A DNA stretch of 64,000 bases from Thermophilibacter gallinarum (GTDB lineage: Bacteria > Actinomycetota > Coriobacteriia > Coriobacteriales > Atopobiaceae), in assembly GCF_014982725.1 (NCBI RefSeq), contig NZ_JADCJZ010000002.1, positions 556,106-620,105 of the forward strand, read 5' to 3'. Below the pieces are notes generated by a model that worked only from the letters and a program-made list of their open reading frames with translations, had not been told where the DNA came from and did not search any database. Below, piece by piece: positions 47,475-54,451 of this stretch. The translations under genes were made by a program, and so were the position numbers. The stretch's first letter is position 1. Each line of letters opens with the position of its first letter.

Positions 47475-49678
47475 CGCGTCCTCCCCTCGCCCAGGCAGCG
47501 CGCCATGACGCGCAGCGTCTCCCGCAGGTCGATCGGCTTGGCCACGTGCGCGCTCATGCCGCACGCGCGGGCGCGCTCGCGGTCCTCCGCGAAGGCGTCC
47601 GCCGTCATGGCGATGATGGGCACCGTCGCGGCATCCGCCCGGTCGAGCGCGCGAATCGCCCGCGTGGCCTCGTATCCGTTCATCTCGGGCATGCGCACGT
47701 CCATGAGGATGACGTCGTAGTGGCCGACCGGGCTCGCCGAGAAGCGCTCCACGCACTCCCGGCCGTTCTCGGCCCACTCCAGCTCCAGCCCGCACGCACC
47801 CAGGAGCTCGCTCACGACCTCCCAGTTGAGCTCGTTGTCCTCGGCCACGAGCACGCGCGCGCCGGCGAGGTCCGCCACGTCGACGGAGCCCTCGCGGCCG
47901 CCCTCGTCCTCGCAGCGCTCCAGGTCGAGCACCACGCGGAACGTGGAGCCCTCGCCCTGGACGCTCTCCACCTCCACGGTGCCGCCCATGCCGTCCACGA
48001 TGCGCTTGACGATGGCCATGCCCAGTCCGGTTCCCTCGGTCTTGCGCACGCGCTCGCTGTCCTCGCGCTCGAACGACTCGAAGATCCGGCTCAGGAACTC
48101 CTCGGACATGCCGATGCCCGTGTCGGACACCGTGAGCGTCGTGCGCACGCGGCCCTCCCCGCGCGGCGAGGCGCCCTGCGCCACGGAGAGCGTGACGCGC
48201 CCCCCGGCCGGCGTGAACTTGACGGCGTTGGACAGCAGGTTGAGAAGGACCTGCGACAGGCGCGTCCCGTCGGTGCGGACGGTGCGGCACTCGAGGTCCT
48301 TCTCGACCTCGAAGCTGACGCCGCGCGCCTCGGCCTGCGGGCCCACGATCGCGGCCGTGCCCTCGAGCACGTCCTCCAGGGAGACCGGCTCCTCGGCGAG
48401 CTCCATGCGCCCGCTCTCGATGCGCGACATGTCCAGCACGTCGTTGATGAGGCCCAGCAGGTGGTTGCTCGAGACCGCGATCTTGTCCAGGCACTCCGAG
48501 ACGGCCGCCGGGTCGCCCTGGCGCTCGCGCGCGATCTGCGTCATGCCCACGATCGCGTTCATGGGCGTGCGGATGTCGTGGCTCATGTTGGAGAGGAACT
48601 CGCTCTTGGCGCGGCTCGCCTCCTCCGAGGCGGCGCGGGCGCGGGCGAGCTCGTCCATCTGCTGGCGCAGGACGCGCAGGTAGCGCACGAACAGCAGCGC
48701 GAGCGCCGCCATGAGGACGAGGCAGCCCACGAAGGCCGCGACCACGAGGCTCCACACGAGGGTGTCGATGGGGTCGTGGAGCACGCTGTAGGGCAGGACG
48801 GACACGATGAACCACGAGGTCTCGGGCAGCGGCGCCAGGAAGCTCGCGTAGCGGCTGCCGTTGACGTAGACCACGTAGAAGTCGCTCTCACCGCGCGCCA
48901 TGACGCCGGAGAGCTCGTCGGCCGTGACGTCGTAGCGCACGCCCTCCACGCCCTCGCTGTCGCGCAGCAGCTGGAGGTAGTTGTCCGCGACGTTGCCGCC
49001 GCTGTTGAGGATGAAGGAGCCGTCCGCGCGGATGATGTGCGAGTAGACCTCGGTCGTGGAGACGTCCAGCGAGAGCGCCTGGACCATCTCGTCCAGCGGG
49101 ACGCCCATGACGAGAAGGTCGCTCGTGCCGTCGCCGGAGTCCATCGGGCGCTCCGCGGGCTCGCCGAGCAGGACGACCGTCTCGCCCGACGCCGTGACGC
49201 CCGCCGTGACGTGGTCCTCGCCGGCCATGACGGCCCCGACGAAGCCGTCGAAGTCGTCGATCTCAAGCTCCTCGCCCAGGAGCAACTGGGAGTTGCCCTC
49301 CGTGTCGAAGACCGCGGCGTAGGTGAAGCCGCGCCGCTCCGCCTCGCCCACGAAGGCGTCGAGCGGGCTCTCGCCGGGCAGCAGCTCGTACGAGAGCGCC
49401 GACAGCGCCACGCTCTCCATCTCCGAGCGGTACAGCCGCAGCTCGGAGTCAAAGTTCAGGCGGATCTGCGCGCTCATCTGGCCCATAAAGGCGCCGCTCA
49501 CGTCCTCGATGGTGTCGTCGCTGTCCTGGATCGCGTACATCGTGATCGCGGCGAAGATCGCCGCGCACAGGGCGAGAAGCACCAGGATGCCGTACCTGAG
49601 CGCGCGCATGCGGGTTGCGTCGAGGGCCTCTGGCGCGGCGGCGGGCGCGACATTCTTCTCGGCGTTCTTCTCGCTCAT
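47471..49678 (-). CDS. Hybrid sensor histidine kinase B
   Basis: 735 residues: two membrane helices (about 28-50 and 308-333) around a 250-residue extracytoplasmic sensor region of Cache type, a HisKA domain (FLSNMSHDIRTPMNAIVGM with the His), an HATPase domain (LLSNAVKFTP, SDTGIGMSEEFLSRIFESFERED, GTGLGMAIVKRIVDGMGG) and a C-terminal receiver (VLVAEDNELNWEV, ILMDVRMPEMNGYEA). It overlaps hybrid kinase A and the GGDEF gene by 4 bp each. Confidence 0.95.
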   Translation of the reverse strand: MSEKNAEKNVAPAAAPEALDATRMRALRYGILVLLALCAAIFAAITMYAIQDSDDTIEDVSGAFMGQMSAQIRLNFDSELRLYRSEMESVALSALSYELLPGESPLDAFVGEAERRGFTYAAVFDTEGNSQLLLGEELEIDDFDGFVGAVMAGEDHVTAGVTASGETVVLLGEPAERPMDSGDGTSDLLVMGVPLDEMVQALSLDVSTTEVYSHIIRADGSFILNSGGNVADNYLQLLRDSEGVEGVRYDVTADELSGVMARGESDFYVVYVNGSRYASFLAPLPETSWFIVSVLPYSVLHDPIDTLVWSLVVAAFVGCLVLMAALALLFVRYLRVLRQQMDELARARAASEEASRAKSEFLSNMSHDIRTPMNAIVGMTQIARERQGDPAAVSECLDKIAVSSNHLLGLINDVLDMSRIESGRMELAEEPVSLEDVLEGTAAIVGPQAEARGVSFEVEKDLECRTVRTDGTRLSQVLLNLLSNAVKFTPAGGRVTLSVAQGASPRGEGRVRTTLTVSDTGIGMSEEFLSRIFESFEREDSERVRKTEGTGLGMAIVKRIVDGMGGTVEVESVQGEGSTFRVVLDLERCEDEGGREGSVDVADLAGARVLVAEDNELNWEVVSELLGACGLELEWAENGRECVERFSASPVGHYDVILMDVRMPEMNGYEATRAIRALDRADAATVPIIAMTADAFAEDRERARACGMSAHVAKPIDLRETLRVMARCLGEGRTR

Positions 49679-52242
49679 CGCGTCTCACCTCCCCGACGCC
49701 GGAGCATGAGCGTGGCGAGCGTGTGGCAGAGCACCGTGAAGTCGATGGGCTTGGAGACGTGCGCGTCCATGCCGGCCGCCGTGGTGGCGGCCACGTCCTC
49801 GGCGAAGGCGTTGGCCGTCACAGCCACGATGGGCACCTCGCGCGCGTCGGCACGGTCCAGCGCGCGGATCGCGCGGGCCGCCTCGCAGCCGTCCATCTCG
49901 GGCATCTTCATGTCCAGCAGGATCGCGTCGACCGAGCCCGGCTCGGACGCGGCAAAGGCGTCGAGCGCCTCGCGGCCGTTCCAGGCCTGGATCACCTCGA
50001 CGCCCGCCCCGGACAGGAGCTCCGTGGAGATCTCCATGTTGATCTCGTTGTCCTCGGCGAGAAGGACGCGCGCCCCGCGCAGCACCTCGGCCTCGCCGCC
50101 CTCCGGCATCTCCGCCGCCACCGCCGGCGTGGCGGCACACGCGGCCGGGTCCTCTGCCGGCGCGGGCGAGAAGGGCAGCGTCACCGTGAACGTGGTGCCC
50201 ACGTCGAGCTGGCTCTCCACCTCGATGGAGCCGCCCATCTGCGTGACCAGGCTCTTGGTGATGGGCATGCCCAGCCCCGTGCCCACGGTCTGCGAGGTGC
50301 CAAAGCGCTGCTCGCGCGCGTAGAGCTCGAAGAGGTGCGGCAGGTAGTCCTCCGACATGCCGATGCCGGTGTCGGCCACCACGATCTTGTAGCTGCCCAC
50401 GTCGCCGCGGTCCTCCTGGCGCACGGTCACGCTGACGGAGTCGCCGGGGTTGGTGTACTTGAGCGCGTTGGAGAGCAGGTTGTTCACGACCTGCGACAGG
50501 CGCATCGGGTCGCCGTAGACGTAGGGGTCCGGCACGCGGACGTCGCTCGTGAACGTCTTGCCCTGCTCGCGGGCCTGGATCTCGAAGGTGGCCATCGCGT
50601 CTTCGAGCGTACGCGCCAGGTCCATGCGCTCGCTCGTGAACGAGACCTTGCCGCTCTCCATGCGCGAGATGTCCAGGATGTCGCTCACCAGCGTCAGGAG
50701 CTGGCGGCCGGACTGCTCAATGCGCCGCAGGTAGTCGGCGGTCTTCTCGGCGTCGCCGACGTCTCGGCGCGCGAGCTCGGTGAGGCCGATGATCGCGTTG
50801 AGCGGCGTGCGCATGTCGTGACTCATGTTGTTGAAGAAGGCCTGCTTGGCCTCCAGGCTGTCCTGGGCGGTGTCGAGCGCCTGCTCCAGGTAGTGGCGCT
50901 CGCGGAGCTGGCGCTGCTTCTCGGCGTCGACCTCGCGGAAGCACAGCACGACCTCCTCCGGCGAGAGCGACTCGTCGTAGAGCACGCGCACGTTGACCCA
51001 GCGGTACTTCTCGCCGAACTTGCGCAGGAAGTCGCCGCCGTAGTCGCGCACGCGGCCGGCCACAAGCTCGCGGATGTTGTCGGCCGAGAAGCTCTCCTCG
51101 AACTCCTGGAACGTGGCCTCCTCGATGACCTCGCTCGCGGTGCGCAGCAGCTCCTCGTAGGGGCCGCTCTCCGGGATGCGCTCGCGCACGTAGTCGGAGC
51201 CCTTGATCATCTCGTAGGTGCCCGTCTTGTAGTTCACGAGGTAGATCGCGTAGTAGGAGTTGCCCAGCACGCGCACGGTCTCGTTGGTGCGCTCCATGGC
51301 CTTGCTGCGGCGCCAGTCGCGTACGGCCATGGCCACGAGCGCGGCGAGAAACGCCGCCCCCATGCCGACGAACACCACGTAGACATTGGTGAGGTCGCCC
51401 AGGATGAGCGAGTAGGGTGTGGTCACGATCGAGTACCAGCCGTTGGCGAGCCGCGAGTAGTCCACGGCGCGGCGCTCGCCGTGGGAGTCGATGACAAAGG
51501 CGTCGTGGCCCTCCAGCTCGCCGGCCTCGATGCGCTCGACGAGGCCGGAGAGGTACGCGGGCACGTCCTCCTCGGGCTGATCGGTCTGGTGGTAGAGGTC
51601 CACGCCCGCGCCGTCGCACAGGAAGTAGGACACGCCGGCCGGCAGGTCCGTGGCGGCAAAGCGGAACTCGAAGCTCTCGGGGTAGACGTCGAAGGCCAGC
51701 ACCGCGTCGATGTTGTCGCACGCCTGCGCGACCGTGACCACGTTGCGGCCGGTGAGCACATCCCGGTAGACGTCGGTGAAGACCGGCGTGCCGCGGTTCT
51801 CCATGGCGGTCTGGTACCAGGTGCGCTCCTGCGGCTGAAATTCGTCGCCGAGCTCGATGCCGCTGACGTTGAGGACCTCGCCGTCGATGACGCCGTAGAC
51901 GTTGATGCTGTCGTCTCCCAGGACGCTGCGGATGCGCTGGCAGTAGGTCTCGGCCCAGGCCTCGAGCGAGCCCCACGGGTTGTCGTTGTGGATGCGCTGC
52001 TCGATGGAGGTGGTGCCAAAGTCCAGGAGCGCCTCGTAGGTCACGAGGTTGCTGTCGGTCTCGGAGGCGTAGTAGCGGGAGAGCGCCGTGTTGGACGCGT
52101 TGGCGTTGCGCAGCAGCGTGTCGCGCAGGACCATGCCGCCCGCGACGGCCAGCACCACGAACACCACGAAGACCGCGATGCTCAGGCGCATGCGCGCGAG
52201 AACCGCGAGCACGTTGCCCGCCCTTGTCGACCTGTGTCCCAC
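49675..52242 (-). CDS. Hybrid sensor histidine kinase A with PAS-like domain
   Basis: About 855 residues: N-terminal membrane helix, large extracytoplasmic dCache-like region, second helix (VYVVFVGMGAAFLAALVAMAV), a PAS-like domain (SYYAIYLVNYKTGTYEMIKGSDYVRERI), HisKA (FNNMSHDMRTPLNAIIGL), HATPase (VADTGIGMSEDYLPHLFELYARE) and receiver (VLLAEDNEINMEI, ILLDMKMPEMDG). I chose GTG at 52242, which follows CAGGGGGCCCC and a TATCAT -10 box. Longer reading frames run through the repeat at 52.3 kb. It heads the five-gene operon. Confidence 0.92.
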   Translation of the reverse strand: MGHRSTRAGNVLAVLARMRLSIAVFVVFVVLAVAGGMVLRDTLLRNANASNTALSRYYASETDSNLVTYEALLDFGTTSIEQRIHNDNPWGSLEAWAETYCQRIRSVLGDDSINVYGVIDGEVLNVSGIELGDEFQPQERTWYQTAMENRGTPVFTDVYRDVLTGRNVVTVAQACDNIDAVLAFDVYPESFEFRFAATDLPAGVSYFLCDGAGVDLYHQTDQPEEDVPAYLSGLVERIEAGELEGHDAFVIDSHGERRAVDYSRLANGWYSIVTTPYSLILGDLTNVYVVFVGMGAAFLAALVAMAVRDWRRSKAMERTNETVRVLGNSYYAIYLVNYKTGTYEMIKGSDYVRERIPESGPYEELLRTASEVIEEATFQEFEESFSADNIRELVAGRVRDYGGDFLRKFGEKYRWVNVRVLYDESLSPEEVVLCFREVDAEKQRQLRERHYLEQALDTAQDSLEAKQAFFNNMSHDMRTPLNAIIGLTELARRDVGDAEKTADYLRRIEQSGRQLLTLVSDILDISRMESGKVSFTSERMDLARTLEDAMATFEIQAREQGKTFTSDVRVPDPYVYGDPMRLSQVVNNLLSNALKYTNPGDSVSVTVRQEDRGDVGSYKIVVADTGIGMSEDYLPHLFELYAREQRFGTSQTVGTGLGMPITKSLVTQMGGSIEVESQLDVGTTFTVTLPFSPAPAEDPAACAATPAVAAEMPEGGEAEVLRGARVLLAEDNEINMEISTELLSGAGVEVIQAWNGREALDAFAASEPGSVDAILLDMKMPEMDGCEAARAIRALDRADAREVPIVAVTANAFAEDVAATTAAGMDAHVSKPIDFTVLCHTLATLMLRRRGGETR

Positions 52243-52325
52243 GGGGCCCCCTGACGTCTTGGCTTGGGGCCATGATAGCAGGGTGGGGGCGTCGCGCCGC
52301 ATGGGGCGCGTGTCGCGACTTGGTG

Positions 52326-52426
52326 CATGTCGCAACTTGGCGCTCGTGAATTCACGAGAGGCATGTTTTGACGCCAACGGCGAGAAGAACCCCCTCTCGT
52401 GAATTCACGAGAGGCAAGTCGGCGCA
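52326..52426. repeat. Double GAATTC palindrome element, copy a
   Basis: A 100-bp element with two CTCGTGAATTCACGAG palindromes (52343-52358 and 52396-52411, 53 bp apart). GGCGAGAAGAACCCC lies between them. It ends 2 bp before the stop codon of nuclease paralogue 3. Copy b (53779-53877) is nearly identical and in the same direction, so the two bracket the nuclease gene as direct repeats. The reverse of the first half reads AAAACATGCCTCTCGTG, matching the AAAAC-YTCGTG half-site. Confidence 0.92.
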
Positions 52427-52427
52427 A

Positions 52428-53537
52428 CTACACCCCGTACGCCTCCACCGGAACGACGTCCCAGCTGTCGTCGGTGCCGTCCGCGGCACCCAGGCCAACC
52501 TCCGCCGAGGCCCTTCTCGCCCGCTCGCGCGCAAGGCCGTTCCAGTGAACGCCGTCAATGAGCTCCAGCTCCTCGTAGAGCCGCTGCCGCAACGCTCGGC
52601 GGCGCGCGTCCTCCTCCGGGTCGAGCGCCGCCGTCCGGAGCCCGAGCTTCTCGCGGATCCTCGCCACGAGCCCATCCATGTAGTCGAGGTCCCGGTACTG
52701 CTCCGCGGACACGATGAACTCGTCATAGCCCATGGCCACGAGCTCGTTGTGACGCTCGATGTCGAGCGCCTGCTGCTCCGGGCTGTCGTGGTCGATCCCG
52801 TTGTACTCCACGGCCACCCCCTTGGCGCGACGCCCGCGCGCACGCAGCAGGATGTCGGGCTTGCGCACGCCCATGCTCATCGCATCACGAATGCGCCGCA
52901 CCTCAACGGGGTCGTTCATCGAGAGGACCCTGAGGAACCAGCCGCCCAGCGCCGCCGGCAGCCCAAAGCGCATCGAGAGCTTGGTCTCGCGCGGGGACGC
53001 CGACCCCACGCACGCCCTCTGCAGCGCACGCCGCACCAGGCCCACCCCTCGCACGGAGCCGAGCGCGTCGAGAAGCGAACGGATTCGATCCGGCGTCGTC
53101 AGCGGCTCGCGCCGCTGCCACATCCCCTTCTGGCGGGCGAGGTCGATGGCGTACGTGCCGAGCAGCTCCGACAGCAAGAAGATGAGCTCAAGCTCCGTGA
53201 GACGCGGCGCCATGAGGACGGGCAGCAGCTCGGGGGAGACCACGCGGATGCCCGGCGCGACCTCGATCGTCGAGCCCGCGGGCAGCGGCGCCGACATGAC
53301 GTGCGTGCGCACGAGGTCGTTGCCGATTCTCGCCGAGGCGGAGGAGACGAGAAGCTCCAAGGGCTGGCCCAGGCTGGCAAGCAACGGGCTGCGAGCCAGC
53401 ATCTCCTCCATCTCCGCGCGCGTGGGCGCGCGGTCTGGGACGGCGGCTGCGTCGCGCGGGGCGGTCATGACGCGCCGCTGCAGGTCCGGCCGGCGGAGCA
53501 CCTCGAGGGCTGTGGTATGTGTCAGTAGCACTTCCAT
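52428..53537 (-). CDS. Putative AbiEi/DUF559-like nuclease, paralogue 3
   Basis: 369 residues. The middle (VMSAPLPAGSTIEVAPGIRVVSPELLPVLMA, LLSELLGTYAIDL) matches the AbiEi-like region of paralogue 2. The C-terminal part has SPRETKLSMRFGLP, KPDILL, GVAVEYNGIDHD, ALDIERHNELVAMGYDEFIV: Asp, Glu, His and Asp-x-x-Arg in Vsr/DUF559 order. It lies between direct repeats a and b and ends next to repeat a. The ATG at 53537 is close to a TATCT box and lacks a good ribosome site, so it may be leaderless. Function unknown. Confidence 0.72.
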   Translation of the reverse strand: MEVLLTHTTALEVLRRPDLQRRVMTAPRDAAAVPDRAPTRAEMEEMLARSPLLASLGQPLELLVSSASARIGNDLVRTHVMSAPLPAGSTIEVAPGIRVVSPELLPVLMAPRLTELELIFLLSELLGTYAIDLARQKGMWQRREPLTTPDRIRSLLDALGSVRGVGLVRRALQRACVGSASPRETKLSMRFGLPAALGGWFLRVLSMNDPVEVRRIRDAMSMGVRKPDILLRARGRRAKGVAVEYNGIDHDSPEQQALDIERHNELVAMGYDEFIVSAEQYRDLDYMDGLVARIREKLGLRTAALDPEEDARRRALRQRLYEELELIDGVHWNGLARERARRASAEVGLGAADGTDDSWDVVPVEAYGV

Positions 53538-53687
53538 GCAGATAGGCTACATGAATTTGCGGCGTTGTCTAGGCATCTCAACAAAATGATTTAACCACTA
53601 GCTGCCAGTTAACTGCCCGCTGGCTGCCCGGAGACTTGCAACTGCCCGGCGCGAACGCCCTTTCTCGCAGCTACCGACGCCGGTCGG

Positions 53688-53722
53688 AAAACGACGTCCG
53701 CGAATTCACAAGAGGCAAGTCG
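53688..53722. repeat. Decayed copy of the GAATTC element
   Basis: AAAACGACGTCCGCGAATTC continuing ACAAGAGGCAAGTCG. It keeps the AAAAC start, the GAATTC core and the AGAGGCAAGTCG end of copy a, but the palindrome is broken at two positions. Confidence 0.7.
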
Positions 53723-53778
53723 TTGCTTCGGGTTATATCAGAACATAGGCGCGGGCGGGGAGTGCCCACAGCGACGGA

Positions 53779-53877
53779 CATGTCGCAACTTGGCGCTCGT
53801 GAATTCACGAGTGGCATGTTTTGACGCCAACGGCGAGAAGAACCCCTCTCGTGAATTCACGAGAGGCATGTCGGCGC
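53779..53877. repeat. Double GAATTC palindrome element, copy b
   Basis: Nearly identical to copy a, including the flank CATGTCGCAACTTGGCG, with palindromes 52 bp apart (53797-53812 and 53849-53864). It lies behind the first small membrane-protein gene (53946-54431) and upstream of nuclease paralogue 3. Confidence 0.92.
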
Positions 53878-53892
53878 ACGCGCGCATACGAA

Positions 53893-53923
53893 GAGGCCCC
53901 CGGACACGCGGTCCGAGGGCCTC
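53893..53923 (-). terminator. Terminator of surface module 1
   Basis: GAGGCCCCCGGAC pairs with GGTCCGAGGGCCTC with one mismatch and a 4-base loop, 23 bp behind the stop at 53946. Confidence 0.8.
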
Positions 53924-53945
53924 ACAAGTTCGTTTGGAGCCGAAG

Positions 53946-54431
53946 CTACTCGACGATGCGGGCGAGCTCGGCCTTGGACGAGAAGGGCACGGCGTTGCCG
54001 GTGGCGACGTTCACGACCTCGCCCGTCCAGGTGCCCTCGTCGTAGTCGGAGGTGCGCACGACGTAGCGGAAGCCGCCGCGCCTGCTGGCGTCCGGGCTCT
54101 CGGCGATGTTCGTGAAGTCGTACTTGAGCGAGCCGAGAACCGCGGCGATGGAGTCGACGACGCTCGTGCCGGCGGCGACGGAGCGCGTGCCGGTCTCGCT
54201 GTTGTAGATGCGGCCGTCGGCCACGTAGACGGTACGGACGCGCTCGCGGCGGGTGGACTCCATGCGCGTGACGATGGCGATGCCGGCCACGATCGCGACC
54301 CACCAGATGACGCTCACCACAAGGTCGAGCGGCTCGTCGACCTTGTTGAGGCCGAGGCCGTACCAGGCACCTAGCGATCCGGCGGAGACGACGGCCAGGA
54401 TGGCGGCCATGATGGCGTTGGACTTCTTCAT
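53946..54431 (-). CDS. Small two-helix membrane protein, module 1
   Basis: 161 residues: MKKSN start, two membrane helices (IMAAILAVVSAGSLGAWYGLGL and LDLVVSVIWWVAIVAGIAIVT), then a soluble domain (RVRTVYVADGRIYNSETGTRSVAAGTS, FRYVVRTSDYDEGTWTGEVVNVATGNAVPF). The module 2 protein at 61976-62497 is a clear paralogue with the same helices and key segments (VRTVYV-DGR-YNSETG). I do not recognise a named family. It follows the CWxHW surface-protein gene by 20 bp, with GGAGGAGG before its ATG. A role in placing or processing that partner is inferred from the repeated pairing. Confidence 0.75.
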   Translation of the reverse strand: MKKSNAIMAAILAVVSAGSLGAWYGLGLNKVDEPLDLVVSVIWWVAIVAGIAIVTRMESTRRERVRTVYVADGRIYNSETGTRSVAAGTSVVDSIAAVLGSLKYDFTNIAESPDASRRGGFRYVVRTSDYDEGTWTGEVVNVATGNAVPFSSKAELARIVE

Positions 54432-54451
54432 CTCAGATCCTCCTCCCGGTC

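Larger units (their letters stand above)
53538..53945. other. Gene-free gap with repeat copies
   Basis: No gene is visible. It contains the AT-rich promoter side of nuclease paralogue 3, a decayed repeat copy (53688-53722), full copy b (53779-53877) and a terminator hairpin (53893-53923). Confidence 0.7.

Noticed and set aside
52243-52377. Longer N-terminus of hybrid kinase A
   Set aside because: It would be translated from repeat copy a, without a ribosome site or hydrophobic segment.
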